Shown here: positions 23,932 to 36,759 of the stretch, in pieces
Numbering within the stretch: position 1 is the stretch's first letter
How the letters are laid out: the number at the start of each line of letters is the position of its first letter
Origin: Rattus norvegicus
Lineage: Eukaryota; Chordata; Mammalia; Rodentia; Muridae
Length of the DNA stretch: 64,000 bases
Assembly (NCBI RefSeq): GCF_036323735.1
Contig: NW_026947398.1
Location: 221,825 to 285,824, forward strand
Direction: 5' to 3'
The notes under the pieces: model-generated
What the model saw: the letters and a program-made list of their open reading frames with translations, nothing else
Told to the model about the DNA's origin: nothing
Database searches by the model: none
Program-made: the position numbers and the translations under genes

Positions 23932-25963
23932 CCACAAATTTCTTCATTTTTATACCAAGACAAAGGGCCAGCTTCCTACACCCCATGTCTAATCACTTCA
24001 TCCTCTGTGTTCTCCCTCCCAAATGACTGTTTACTCGGCATTAGAGGCCAATTAGTAAATCCTAGAAGTACTGAAGGAATATCTTAAAGGCAGTTGCAGT
24101 CAGGACAACACTTGTGACATCACAGAAGAAGCTAGGGCTCTCCAAGATACAAGAAATTTTTCAGAGAGGCCTAATGATGATGTCACTGAGAACTTCCATG
24201 GCCTAACTGCTAACCAGCTTTCCTTACCTTGACCAGATTTGAGGGTGCCCTTTCCAGGAGTGTCTCCTGTGAAACAGTGGAATCATTTACATATTATGTT
24301 TCTCTAAAGCTAGAGTTTTCTCTTTGCTTCATTAGTGGTTACATGCTCTGAATGGACAAAATTAGTCAGGTGCTTAGCATGGCTGGAAAAGATTTAGGAA
24401 CATAGAGTGGAGGAGATTCTTCTAGATAACATTTTATTCCCAGGTTCATTCCTGTGACATACAGTTCAATATCCCAGTTTTTCTCTGTTTCCCATAGCAC
24501 AGTATTTTGCCTACAGACCTTAACTGAATGAATATTTTATTTCACTTTCTCATTGTACATTCCATGATATGAGACTTTATTAATATTCCTGTATGTGTAC
24601 TCAAAAATTTTGTTTCCAATTCCATTTTCACCAAAGCAAAGGACAAAATGACTATAGAATTCAGTTCTCTAGTCCTATTTGGTATCAGTACTACACTATC
24701 TACCTTCCTGGTTCCCATTGCTAGACTTGAAGGTCAGATGTTTTACCATGATTCTCTCTGAAGGACAAACATAAGATACTGGAGGACGAGCAGAAAGAAG
24801 AATGGCTTGCGGAGCAGTGAAACCTCAACTTCAATTGGTTCATAAGAACTTGAGGGAGTCTATTTGGCATTGTCATTTCTGAACTCCACATTCTTGACCT
24901 AGTTGCTCAGTATCCATGTTACCATTCCACCTAATCACATAGGTGTAGGAGCCACCAGAAGTATATATGTACATCAGCCACCAAAACTAGATAAGATTTT
25001 TGTAGCTAAAAAGTGCATTCTGCCAGCAACCAGATATAGGTATTTCCTGAGAGACACAGGTAGATCATGTCAACTACAGAAATTAATGCTAGTGGCAAAC
25101 CAATGAACTGAAACAGACCTCTTGTTGGCAGATTTTGAGAAAGAATTTCAAGAGGTAAAGGAGCTTTAAAACCCACAAGAACAATAATGTCAATGCTTTC
25201 TGGTACTAGACCAATATTCAATGAATGTACTCTGACAGAGCTATGGCTCAAACTGCATGTAGCACAGGATGACCTTGTTCATCATAAATGGAAGAAGAAG
25301 CTATTGTTCCTCTCTAGGTTTGTCTCCCAGTTCAAGGTAATGTGAAGGCACAGTCAGGGGGGTTAGAGAAGAAGGAGAAGGATACGGTTAGGAATCCTAT
25401 GGTAATAAAATGGGAAATGAAATAATATTAAAGGTAAATATAGAAATGTCAAGTTAAAAAAGCAATAAAAATTGCTAAAACATAAAAAATGAAAGAAATG
25501 AAAGAAGAGAAACTGACAGCTAATCATACCTATTGACTCAGAAAAGTAAAGTGTTAGTGGAAATATTAGTTGAAAGACTGAAATGATGAAGTCACAACTA
25601 ATAATACTGCTGCTTCCCAGACTGTACTATAGATACCCAAAATATGGCAGAGTTTACTCTGAGCTATGGACACAATACTGGTCTCTCCCTTTTTCCTTAG
25701 GACCGTTCTATTCTTCTCAAAAAGTGTAACGGCCATGAGCTCTCAGGAAAATAACTGTGTCCTTCCCAACACTTGGCTTTAGGAATAAAGAAATTAATGA
25801 TATAAACTCTCTGATTTCCAGAAACCGTAAGAACAGGGAAGTCCAGATGCTTCTGAGAGACTCCAAGTTCCTGATTCCCATAGGTGGGAGGCTCAGTTCA
25901 AGGCTATCCCTTTAGCAATCCCACTAAATCCCTACCAAGTACTCACTGAGCTGTACCAAGGAC
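23932..25963 (+). repeat. Tandem array unit 5 (~2.03 kb)
   Basis: Collinear, slightly shortened between 24640 and 24660, where the AATGATTTTGGCAAC to GATAAACTCC part is deleted. Both CRE-like sites are present (TGACATCA 24115-24122; TGATGTCA 24178-24185). The junction microsatellite is minimal, and GGAGCCACCAGAAG to CAGCCACCAAAAC are only about 25 bp apart. The L1 3' UTR remnant is at about 24973-25500. Confidence 0.9.
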
Positions 25964-26612
25964 CAGGTATTTCTTCCTTTTTTTATACCAAGACAGAAGG
26001 CCAGCTTCCTTCGTTCTCCCCATTTCTGATCTCTTCATCCTCTTTGTTCACCCTCCCAAATTGATGTTTACTCTGAAGTAGAGACCAAGTAATAAACCCT
26101 AGAGGTTCTGAAGGAATACCTGAGAGGCAGTTGCTGTCAGGACAACACTTGTGACATCACAGAAGATAGGGATCTCCAGGTTAAAAGAGATTTTTCAGGA
26201 AGGCCTAATGATGATGTCTCTGAGAACTGCCTTGGCCTACTTGCTTAAAAGCTTTCCTTACATTGGCCAGTTTTGAGAGTGCCTTTTCCAGGAGTGTCTC
26301 CTGTGACACAGGGGAAAACTTTACATACTCCATCACTCTAAAGCTAGAGACTTCTTCTTGCTTCATTAGTGGTTTCATGCTCTGAATGGAGAAAGTTATT
26401 CAGGCACTTGCCATGGGTGGAAAAGATCTAGGAACATGGGGAGGAGGAGTTTATTCTGGATAATAATTCTATTCCCTGGTCCATTCCTGTGACATACACT
26501 TCAGTTTCCTAGGTTTTCTCTCTTTCCAAAAGTCCAGTGTTTTCCCTACAGACCTTTAATTGATTGAATAGTATTTCATTTTTGCATTGTCCTTTCCTTT
26601 ATAAGAGACTAT

Positions 26613-26613
26613 A

Positions 26614-26695
<82 letters not shown>
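26613..26695 (+). repeat. Long (TA)n microsatellite, internal unit position
   Basis: About 80 bp of TA/TG-type dinucleotides ending in pure TA, at the same unit position as 14885 and 49186. Confidence 0.95.
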
Positions 26696-26697
<2 letters not shown>

Positions 26698-27177
26698 CCT
26701 GAATATGTACTCAAAAATTCTGTTTTGCAATTCCATTTTTTGAAATGAATTAGCAATAGAGTGAATATAACAGTGTAAATATTGTATACCTAATTCAAAT
26801 GATAAACTCTTAAATCCTTATTTTACCCAAAATTTATGAGACATCAGTAAAGCAAAGGACATCATGGACTATAGAATGCAGGTCTCTAGTCTCATTAGAT
26901 ATCAGTTCTATAATATCTACCTTCCTATGTTCAAAGGGCCAGACTTAAAGATTTTGGAGGTTTTACCATGATTCTTTCATCAGGCCAAACACAAGTCTCA
27001 GGGGGATGAGCAGGAAGAGAAATGGCTTGATGTCCAGAGAATCCTCACCTTTAATAGGTTCATAATAACAGGAGGGAATCTCATTGGCACTGGCCTTTGC
27101 TGATTCTACATTTTTACCTATTTGCACAGAATCCATCCTAAAATTCCACATAACCACATAGCTGTAGGACCCACCAA

Positions 27178-27266
27178 ATATATACATATATAGATATAGA
27201 GAAAGATATAGATATAGATATAGATAAAGATATAGATAAAGATATAGAAATTGGAAATTGATATAG

Positions 27267-27320
<54 letters not shown>
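27178..27320 (+). repeat. GATA / AGATAT microsatellite at L1 junction, unit 6
   Basis: An AGATAT-rich tract followed by about fourteen uninterrupted ATAG tetramers (27262-27320), where other units have TA or ATAC runs. Confidence 0.95.
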
Positions 27321-27322
<2 letters not shown>

Positions 27323-27840
27323 CTGCCACAAAACTACATGAAATTGATGAGGCTAAGAAGTGGATGCTGCCAGGAAAAGGATATAGATCTTTCCTGAGAG
27401 ACCCAGGTAGAGCATGCCAATTACAGAAGTGAAGGTTATTGGCAAACCATTGGAATGCAAACGGACCTCTTGTTAGTAAATTTGGAGAAAGAATTACCAG
27501 GGCTGAATGGGCTTTCAAGCCCATAGGAACACTATGACAATGACCTATAGCTTTCTGATACTAAACTAATATTCAAACACTGTACATGGACAGTTCTATG
27601 GCTCCAACTGCATATGTAGCTGAGAATGGCCTGTTTGGACATCAATGGGCAGAGAAGCAATTAGGCCTACCAAAGCTGGACCCCCAGTGTAGGGGAATGT
27701 CAGGGGATGCTGGGAAAGGGAGTAGTTGGTGAGGGGGAACATCTTTATAGAGGAACTGGTGGGGGAAGGGATAGGAGTCTTATGACTGGAAAACTGGGAA
27801 AGTGAATAATATTTGAAATTAAACAAAAATATCCAATTTT

Positions 27841-28870
27841 TATAACAGGAAAAAATAATAGTTTAACAAGCTGAAGAGCCAAAGTGATGAATCTCAATCC
27901 CACATGAGAGGGAGAAGAAATAAACCCCAGGAGAGAAGAGTGAGGGACCTGGGTGAGAAAGGAGACAGTAAGGGAAAGAGGAGAACATGGTCAGGTATGG
28001 ATGGGGAGTAGGACTGAAGCCTTGAGTGCCAGCAGAATGAATGGAAAAAGGCAACTTCAGGAACTAAAAGGTTGGGGGTGGGTGGTATCTCTAGAATATT
28101 CCAGAGACCTGAGACGTAACAGACTATCAGGACTCAGTGAAATGTCCAGGAGTGGTGAGAGGGAACTTGTAGAGACTAACTCCATGAGGAAGAGAGAGCA
28201 TCAAGTGAGGGATAAGATTGCCATCCACAATCCTCTCTGAAAGAACTTCAGGGACAAAACCAGAGAAGAGCATGAATAAAAGAAATTCCAGTGACCGGCC
28301 ATATCTGAGAAGCAGATTAAGTAGAGGCCCCTAAGGCCTGACACTATTACTCATGCTTTGCAATATTCCTACAGCATACGTGTCATGACTGCCTTCTGAA
28401 AGACCCAACAAGCAGCTGAAAGAGTCACATGCAGACAATTACACTCAGCCATTGAACAGAAGCTGCTAAGCCCTGTGGTCAAACTAGGGAAAAACTGGAT
28501 GAACGTGAGTAGGGGAGCAGCCCTGTAGAAGGACCAGCAGTGTTAACTAACCTGGACCTCAGTGATTTTTCAGACACTGAGACACCAATGCGGCATCATG
28601 CACCAGCTAATATGAAGCCCCTAAAACTGGGGTGCTGGTTCTGGACACAACAAGAGAAGATGCACTTAACTGTCAAGAGACTTGAGACCCCAGGGAGTGG
28701 AGAGGTCTGGTAGAATGGGGGTGGAGTGGAAGATAGCTTCATGTGACAGGAAGAATAGGAATAACACTTCTGGAAGGGAAAGCAGAGCTTGTAGAAGACC
28801 TCATGCAGGGAAGTGCGTCATGCAATTGTAAACAAAAAATGTAAAAGACCTGAACTTTTATATAGAGTGA
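27841..28870 (+). mobile_element. Old Lx-type L1 3' UTR segment
   Basis: The sequence resembles the rodent Lx L1 3' UTR: purine-rich and GGGG-containing, with blocks such as GGCCTGACACTATTACTCATGC near 28340 (family form ACACTATTACTGATGC) and CATTGAACAGAAGCTG near 28450. There is no ORF2. It directly abuts the last unit of the first block. Assigned by eye from the pattern. Confidence 0.55.
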
Positions 28871-29088
28871 AAGTTGTTGAAAAATATTTACAAGTGATTC
28901 TGAGTGGACTACATAAATATGTTTATTTACAAATCCATGGTAAATACTAGAAAAATGGCAACAAATAGTAATAGGGCAGAAAAGGAAATAAAGTTAAAGT
29001 TGGTACAGGTTTCAATATTGATGTTGTTAATTTCAACATGCTGAAGGTTAGTGGATGAATAATTTGATGAATGACTCATATATACTAA
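28871..29088. other. No recognisable feature
   Basis: AT-rich sequence with no convincing frame or repeat that I can identify. Confidence 0.5.
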
Positions 29089-29099
29089 CAAAATTTCTT

Positions 29100-29205
29100 T
29101 TTTTTTTATGGTTCTTTTTTTTTTTTTTTTCGGAGCTGGGGACCGAACCCAGGACCTTGCGCTTCCTAGGCAAGCGCTCTACCACTGAGCTAAATCCCCA
29201 ACCCC
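29100..29205 (-). mobile_element. ID SINE (rat type), minus strand, with target-site duplication
   Basis: On the minus strand it reads GGGGTTGGGGATTTAGCTCA, then an A/B-box tRNA-like body, then an A-rich tail. This is the rodent ID family derived from BC1/tRNA-Ala. It is flanked by an 11 bp perfect duplication, CAAAATTTCTT, at 29089-29099 and 29206-29216. The near-consensus body and intact duplication indicate a recent insertion. Confidence 0.97.
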
Positions 29206-29216
29206 CAAAATTTCTT

Positions 29217-30215
29217 GACTCTATAGTGAAATTCACGGAGGGAGAAAACTATATTATTTAATATTTCTTTTTAAGTACATTTATTTAATTAAATAAAATT
29301 CAATAAGGAACCGAAGATAACCCTTTTCATCTCTGACATATCCAATCTCTAAACGGGGGTATAGTGGATGAAACTTCATATAGCATTTGCCTCCTCCAGG
29401 TATTATTAATTTAAAATAATAACATAGCAGTGTATCATATTTGTGGGCCTTTCTTATTAATGCCCATTATCTCCTCAGAAGGATATCCATTAAAAGCAAT
29501 CTAACACAACTTTGTTTCCTTTAAATATTAAAAATCTTGAATATTGTGCTTGCTTATCATTTTAACAGCATAAAACACCATATGTAATTACTTCGTTTTT
29601 ACATATCAATATCAATCACTTTACTTTTCTGATTTTGATACATACCAAGCATAACAAAGAGCAGACTGTATGCTCTTCAGCAATCCTTACATTTCTCCCA
29701 TAGTCCACTACATGTGGGCCATATTACAATCAATTAATTTAATATTCTTGTAAATGACAATGGCATGCAAATGTAGATTTTGATATTTCATACAATAAAA
29801 AAATCAAAGATCCAATGAATAAATAGTTACAGAATTTACTTTTATAGGAAGACAGTAGGTAAATAATACCTTATAATATCGACCCGAATTAACATTGAGT
29901 CAGTGCTGGAATATGTGTAATAATGTTTGTAATAAGCATAAGTACTTTTCTGTATCTTTTAAATAGCAATTGGATACATTCAATAAAGAAGTGTCAGATA
30001 AATGTAGAAATAATTAAAAAACTTTTTAAAATTATTCTGAAATTTATTTCTAGAATATCTGAGTTCAACTCTCAGGCTCCATATAACTAGCTAATATAGT
30101 GCTGAACACTTGTATTCCATGTGCATACACAATACTAATCTCCATAGGAAATAAATGTGTTAAAATCACAAAAGCTATATTTATTTAAGAGTAAGATTTT
30201 TGACGTTTAAGATTA
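29217..30215. other. AT-rich intergenic sequence, nothing recognised
   Basis: No open frame of note, no clear repeat family, and no RNA gene seen on either strand. Confidence 0.5.
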
Positions 30216-30735
30216 CACCTTTTTTCCCATTTTTATTAAATTGGGTATTTACTATATACATTTCAAATTTTATTCCTTTTCTGTGGTTCCAGGCCATCAG
30301 CCTTATCCTCTCCCCCTCCCCTTCTATAATGTGGTTGTACTCTCCACATCCATTCCCTTCCTTAAATCACCCATCTGTACTTTCCCCTACATGAAGGGTC
30401 CAACCTTAATAGGACCAAGGGCTTCACAATGGTGCCCCAAAAGGACTACATATGCAGTTGGAGCCCCGGATCAGATCATGTATAGTCTTTGGGTTATGGT
30501 TTAGTACCTGGAATATCTGGTTAGCTGGCAGTTTTTTTTCTTTGAGGTTGCAAGTCCCTTAGCTCCTTCAGTCCTTCCTTTAATTCCTCCAAAGGGGGTC
30601 TTATGCTTAGTTCAGTGATTTGCTGCTGACATTCATTTCTGTGTTTCAAATGCTCTGGTTGTGTCTCTAAGGAGAGATCTATAAACATTACCTGCCAGCA
30701 TGCACTTCTTAGCTTCATCAACCTTATCAAGTTTT

Positions 30736-30796
<61 letters not shown>

Positions 30797-31520
30797 AGCA
30801 CATGTCCAGCAGACTCTGAGTGGCCATTCCTTCAATCTCCTAAAACAATGCCGCCCTACACCTATTATGGATATTTTAGTTACCCTTTTAAGGAAGGAGT
30901 GAATCATCTCCATTTTGGACCTCTTTGAGTTTCATTTGGTCTGTGCATTGTATGCCAGGTAATTTGAGGATTGGGAGTAATATCGACCTATCAATGAGTT
31001 CATGCCTTGTGTGTTTTTCTGTGATTGGGAAACCTCACTCAGGATGATATTTTCTAGGTCCATCCATTTGACAATGAATTACATGCACTCATTGTTTTAA
31101 TAGCTGAGTAGTAGTGCTTTCTGAAAATATATGTCATTTTCTGTATCTATTCCTCTGGTGAAGGTCATCTGGGTTCTTTCCACCTTCTGAATATTATGAA
31201 TAAGACTGATATGAACATAGTGTAACATGATTGTTTGTTATATGTTGGAGCATTTTTGGGTATATGCCCAGGGGAGTTATAGCTTGGTCCTCAGTCAGTG
31301 CAATGTCCAATTGTTGAGGAAACTCAGGACAGATTTACAGAGAGGTTGTACCAGTTTGCAATCCCAACAACAATGGAGGAATGTTCCTCTTTCTCCACAT
31401 CCTCTCCTGCATCTGCTATCATCTGAGTTTTTATCTTAGCCATTCTAACTAATGTAAGGTGGAATCTCAGCGTTGTTTTGATTTGCATTTACCTGATGAC
31501 TAAGTATGTTGAACATAACA
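30216..31520 (-). mobile_element. 5'-truncated L1, minus strand
   Basis: A T run near 30220 is the complement of the poly(A) tail. It is followed by the complement of an L1 3' UTR and the ORF2 C-terminus. The minus strand around 31080-31150 matches the YYSAIK tail region, and 31200-31500 matches the IPPQ / cysteine-region sequence. A (TA)n lies at 30740-30794, the same L1 position as in the array. It lies head to head with the plus-strand L1 at 31605. Confidence 0.88.
30740..30794. repeat. (TA)n microsatellite within L1 3' UTR
   Basis: A pure TA run of about 54 bp in the minus-strand L1 between the ORF2 end and the GTCAAAACTTGATAAGGTTG word. This is the homologous position to the array junction microsatellites. 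Confidence 0.95.
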
Positions 31521-31604
31521 GAAAGCATTTTAAGAAATGATGCTACCCTAGCTGTTGTTCTGTATATAGCTGAGTTCCAATTGATCCATTTCTATCTCTT
31601 TCTT

Positions 31605-33650
31605 AAAAGTTTAAGTCCAAGTGCATCAAAGAAATCTATATAAAACCATATATGCAGAAACCAACAGAAGGCAAAGTGTCAGAAAGTGCCTAAAACACAT
31701 TTGCACAGGAGAAAAAATTCAGAAAAAATACCAATGGTTCAAGCTCTAAGATCAGCAGTCAATATATGAAATCTCATCAATCTGAGCATTTTCTTTAAAG
31801 CAAAGTACACTGCCAATAGGACAAAACAGAAATCTACATATTTGGAAAAGACTTTAAACAACCCTATATCTGGTAGTGTGGCATAATAAAAATGTAGAAA
31901 TAATTCAGAAAGGTAAACTCCCACACAACCAAGTAACCCAACTCTTAAAATGGGTTAGAGAGATAATCTAGTATTCTCAACTGAGGTATCTCAATAGCTG
32001 AGAAACACATCATAAAATGTTCAACATCCTTAGTTATCAGAAAAATGCAAAGAGAAATGAACTTGAGAGTCTACATTACACCAGTGTGACTAAGACAAAA
32101 ACTAATGCAGTAGCAGAGTAGGCTAGGATGTAGAGAAAATGGAACACTCCTCCACTTCTGGTGGGATTGGTATCTATACAGCCACTTTGGATGTCAGTGT
32201 GAAGGTTCTGAGAATATTGCAAATAGCATTGCATGAAAACCCGGCCTTACCACTCACTTCAATGCAAATACTCAAACATGATCCACATATAACAGTGACA
32301 TGGGGTTGAACATGTTCAGGACAGCCTTACTTTTTTTAGTCAAATACTGGAAAAATCGTGATATATGTCAAATCAATTGAGGAATAAATACAGAAGGTGT
32401 GCTATATTTAAAGAATGAAATACTACTTGGGTATTAAAAATGAGGAAACCAAAAAATTTTAAGCAAAGGGATGGACCTGGAAATTAGTGAAGTAACAGAG
32501 ATCGAAAAGGACATAACATGGGATGTACTTAGTAAGAAGTAGACGTTAGCCCCAAAGATCAGTATACCCAATACACAAATCATTTATCACATGGAGGGCA
32601 AAATGTTAGAAGTCCAAACTGTGGATTCTTGCAACCCACTAAGAAGTGAGAACAAAATGGTAATGGAAGACAGAGGGATGGAGGGACCTTACTAGAAGTA
32701 GAGAAGGATGGACAAAATAGGGGGAGTAGAAACAATATAAAGAGAAAAGAGAGAAGTCTGGAGGAAAATTGGAATAAATAACAATAAGCATCAGTGGTGG
32801 GTGGTGAACTTGGGTATTGCCAGGAAAGTCACAGATGCCAGCGATGCAAGAGGGTCCCATAAATGTATTGGGATGATGGTAGTTGAAATAATAAGCAGCA
32901 AAGAGATAGAACCACAAGAGTCTGCCTCCGGTCGCTAGACATGCCCACCTGTGAAGACCAGGTGATGCCCACACAGTTCAAAATCTTTAACCTATAAATG
33001 TTCAAAGTCCAAAAAAAATTGCAAAGACAAAAAAAGAGGCAGAGACTGAAGGAAAGGCAATCCAGAGACCAACCAACCAGAAAAACAATTTCATCCACAG
33101 ACTCCAAATCCTCAGACTATTCCTGATATCAAGATGTGCTTGCAGATAAGACTCTAATATGTCTGTCCTCTGAGGGGCTCTGCCATCAACTGACAGTGAC
33201 AGATTCACATACAGATAACCATTTGACAGAAACTGAGAGCCAGAAAAGAATGGTTAGGGGATTGTCTGAAGGATCTGAAGGGGATTGGAGCCCAATATGA
33301 GGAATAACACTATCAATTAAGTTTACCATTCAGAGGTTCAGGAAATTTACCACAGACAAGTGCATACTTGGGTCAGTCCATGGCTTCTACTACATAGATC
33401 ATAGAGTGTATGGAGAAGACAACTGCCTCATCTCCCATATCTGGGAAGGGAGTCAATTGGTCCTGTGGCGACGTCATATCCCAGAGAAGGGGGATGGTAG
33501 AAGACTAAATTGGAAGTGGGCAATTAGATGGGGGAGTAGCATCTTAAAAACAGAGAGGATCAGAATGGCTTGGGTGATTCAATAAAGAAAGACAAATTGG
33601 GGAAATGACATTTGAAATGTAAACAAATGAATAGTTTATTGTACACATAT
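31605..33650 (+). mobile_element. Lx-type L1, ORF2 3' end and 3' UTR
   Basis: It starts inside ORF2 (AAGTCCAAGTGCATCAA near 31614). It passes the region coding for the CAKDTANRTK equivalent near 31800 and the cysteine-rich C-terminus near 32100-32420. It then enters a long Lx 3' UTR (32480-33600) ending in GACATTTGAAATGTAAA near 33608. It is much diverged, with no open frames above about 60 codons in the correct strand. Confidence 0.82.
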
Positions 33651-34285
33651 AGTGTTTATAATATAATACATATATGTTTCCAACAGAGACATTCACATCT
33701 CACTCCTTAAGGACTGTACAGTCATTATCTCTACTACAGGTTTACTGAAAGCTGAAATCCATAATTTTTGAGATGTACTTATTATTGAAAATTTACATAA
33801 ATAAAACCAATCAATATTTTATTCTCTGTCCCTGTACCTATAATAAATTGTTATTAACCTTGATAAAAATGTAAAAAAAAAGTATTTCTACTCAATTTGG
33901 TTTCCATTCTCTGACTCAAATTTCTCGCACTTTTAGTTGTACATCTCTATATTCCCTCCATTGTCGTCCTCTTCTCTCTCTTCACATTTGATATTCGTGT
34001 TCCTTACAGTGTCCCTCAGCAATACATAAGTACACTGGTACTTCCCAAAATGAGGACAGCGGGCACTAAACTGATCACACAGATACAGAGTCTTCTGAAT
34101 TAACATTATGGTTCAAGTGAATAAGTATCCCATTTTCCCTTTTTGATCTGGGTTAAGTCATCAATGATGACTTTCACAAGATCCAGTCACTGTCCGGAAA
34201 ATTACATGCTTTCCTCTTCCAGTCTGTCAATGCACTATATTTTCCTTATGCATTCATAAGTTAAAGAACAACTTGAATATTTCCA
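33651..34285. other. No recognisable feature
   Basis: AT-rich, no convincing frame or repeat family recognised. Confidence 0.45.
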
Positions 34286-34475
34286 AATTATCAAGTGTCT
34301 CTATACTAGAATAAATCAACATTTAGATATATGTCCTCGAGGTATATCTTTAGGTGTATCCATTTCTACATTCATGAAGAAACATCATACTGATTTCTAA
34401 AGTTGCTTTAGAAGTTTGCATTCCTCCGGATAATTTTTAAATTTTTCTTTGTCTATTAACAGTCCACATACCATA
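34286..34475 (-). mobile_element. Old L1 ORF2 C-terminal fragment (weak)
   Basis: The plus strand shows a diverged version of the complement of the L1 ORF2 C-terminus, such as CATACTGATTTCTAAAGTTGC and AAGTTTGCATTCCTCC near 34388-34430. The divergence suggests a pre-rodent-radiation element. Weak assignment. Confidence 0.35.
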
Positions 34476-35960
34476 GCATCAGATTATTTTAAGTTTCTCC
34501 ATGAAGTGTTTTCTCTCCATCCTGGCTTAGAATTGGGTGAGGATACTTAGATCAATCTGTGTAGCCCTACAGAATTCTTCTTGATATATTATCTTCTATT
34601 GATGGTGTCATATCTACAACCCTTGATACACAGCCTTTGATACACCTTCCTTCACCTGTGTAAAAGAAAATATTTACAGCAGACGGATTCTGTAATGTTT
34701 TGGATACTACATGAATCCTGTAACTGAAATAAGTCTATGCATGCTTATTCAGGCCCAAATATATCCATGGGGAGACGTGCCGACTAAAAATGTCAGCTAC
34801 TACTCAGATGTCCTCTATGTATACCATCTAAGGTTATGACAGTGACTACAGTTCAGTTGTGGAACTGAAGAATACTCAGTCGTTTTCCAAATTAAAAAAA
34901 AAATAAAACAAAACAAACCAAACCAAAACAAAACAAAACAAATTACTAAGACAAGTATTGAGATAATGCTTTTATCTATGTAGAACATTAATTTCAGCTT
35001 CACATACAAATGTGTGAAGTGAATTAATTTTAACTCAGTACTGCAGAACAAATAATATACTTTTGGGTATGGTCTCTCTGGATTAGAGTATGATATCAAT
35101 ACAATCTTCCATGACAGATTTCCAAGCACATATGAACATTTGAGGACTCCAGGAGAGTAACTCTTGATCAACAAAATAACCTTCATGTTATTTGTGACAC
35201 TGTCCGGGACCACTTCTTGCTATGTATCAGAGATCTGACTCATTTTTAAGTCGTTTTTCTATCTCATGCTAATTTTTATGCAGCATGATCAGAGGGTGGT
35301 TGTAATTTTCCTCCCTGGTGAATTCACAGCTACAAGAAAGTATGAGAAGGCCTAGACATTCTAGAATGTAGAATGTTGTTTTCTGTGTCTTTCCTTGACT
35401 CCCTCCATTCTCACAAGGTTCATATCAGTGAAGAAACTGCACACAGAATGTGAAAAACACTTGCTGGGCCACAGGATAGACAAAATCAACAATACTTTCC
35501 TTTCTTGGGATTAGACATAGTGGACAGGAGATACATTGAGTTTAGTCAATGAAATGCTCCCCCTGTATACCTATTGGACAAACGTTTACCCACCTGGATT
35601 GACTTGTTAACCATGCGTACTTACCCTACTTACCCAGTTCTCAGGAGACTTTATTCTCAGGAAGGGATAAGGTGGTGGACCAACATCTTATGCTTACTCA
35701 TTATTTCGCAGTTACTCCAAGATAAACAGATTCCTCCAAAAGAGCTCCCATTTCCATAGTTTACCTGACTTCAGGTCTGAAGTTATGAGCCCAGTCAACA
35801 AGAAAATCTCCATAACCAAGTCAAAGAAAATCTTTTCTTTCTTTAGTGCTGGGGGGGATGGGCAGCTCTGATGGTGTCTTCCTTATTGTAGGTTCTTCTT
35901 GAGACAGGATAGGGGGAAGAGCATGGGAGGAGGGTAAGTTTTGATCTATTTAGAGTTGCA
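34476..35960. other. Unassigned sequence with an A/C-rich stretch
   Basis: Contains an A-rich AAAAC-type simple tract near 34893-34942. The longest minus-strand frame (34815-35213) reads across that tract and shows no domain. No gene, RNA or repeat family could be supported. Confidence 0.45.
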
Positions 35961-35964
35961 GTAT

Positions 35965-36060
35965 AATAATAATATTAATCATCATCATCATCATCATCAC
36001 CATCACCATCATCATCATCAATAACATCAGCATCATCAATAAAATCACCATCACCATCAA
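35965..36060 (+). repeat. (CAT)n / (ATC)n trinucleotide repeat
   Basis: About 95 bp of ATC/ACC-type trinucleotides with interruptions. Confidence 0.95.
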
Positions 36061-36070
36061 AAGTAATTTA

Positions 36071-36258
36071 GGCTGGTAAGATGATTCAGCATTTAAGAGA
36101 ACTGACTGCTTTTCCATAAGTCAGAGTTTAATTTCCAGCAAAAACATCGTGGCATACAACAATGTATAACGGCATCTGATGCCCACTTCTGTTGTGTCTG
36201 AAAGTTACAGAATAATCAAAAATCAAATAATAAAAATCTTTAAAAAGAAATAAATAAA
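36071..36258 (+). mobile_element. B2 SINE, plus strand
   Basis: It begins GGCTGGTAAGATGATTCAGC (B2 form GGCTGGTGAGATGGCTCAG). It has the promoter-box word GTCAGAGTTTAATTTCC and the body word CATCTGATGCCCACTTCTG. It ends in an A-rich AAATAAATAAA tail. It is diverged by roughly a tenth or more from the consensus I remember. Confidence 0.85.
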
Positions 36259-36664
36259 AGTTTACTTATCTAAGTTTAAGTACTGTGCTTCTTTAGCTGA
36301 CCAGCTTTTTGTATTCCACTGAGGACAGAAAATGTGTTCCATGTCTATTAAAATCCATGATGAGAGCTCACACATTACTTGCCATATTCCTAGGCTGTTA
36401 TTCAAAACACAGCTTCTGCTTTTATGAGAAATTAAATAGCTTCTTATCACACTCCTATCCTTTCTTCATGTCCTTGCTCTGAGAGCCACATAATAAAATT
36501 AGTTTGTACATGAGGACATTACAGTTGAATTTTCCTGTTGTGTGAGAAAACTGAGGCTAACACAGAGGTGTCAGGACTGTATACAAAGAAGTGGGCATAA
36601 TGACTAACTTAAATCCAAATGCTGTTCGTGCAATTGTTCAGTATACATGGGAGTTTTCCAACTC

Positions 36665-36759
36665 ACAGTTCATCTTTTGGATCTCAATAGTCAGTTTCTC
36701 CATCTTCTTAATCTGTTGTACTTGCTCATTGATGGTGGAAGTTTGGAATGATAGCTTTC
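36665..36759 (-). pseudogene. Decayed coiled-coil module resembling DLG5/SPEER/takusan
   Basis: The minus strand reads INEQVQQIKKMEKLTIEIQK, then MNCELEN and a stop. The pattern Q-V-x-K-x-E-x-L-x-I-x-x-x-M-x-x-E resembles the DLG5 N-terminal coiled coil. The same pattern is shared by the rodent-amplified SPEER and takusan families derived from DLG5. A CTGCAG immediately upstream on the minus strand gives a plausible 3' splice site. A stop nine codons after the methionine shows decay. A related module lies at 38010-38120. The assignment is by pattern, not by search. Confidence 0.5.

Larger units (their letters stand above)
21162..23932 (+). repeat. Tandem array unit 4 with LTR-like insertion
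   Basis: Collinear with the other units. It is 2.77 kb long because of an insertion at 22423-23013 that splits the L1 3' UTR remnant (22317-22422 and 23020-23440). The junction (TA)n is only about 14 bp here. The second CRE-like site reads TGATGTAA. Confidence 0.9.
25963..27840 (+). repeat. Tandem array unit 6, truncated after L1 remnant
   Basis: Collinear through the L1 3' UTR, then the array stops near 27840. TGACATCA is near 26153. It has a long internal (TA)n (26613-26695) and a GATA-type tract at the L1 junction (27178-27320). From about 27600 the L1 3' end differs from that in other units, for example CCCCCAGTGTAGGGGAATG. This suggests replacement by, or recombination with, another L1 copy. 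Confidence 0.85.
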
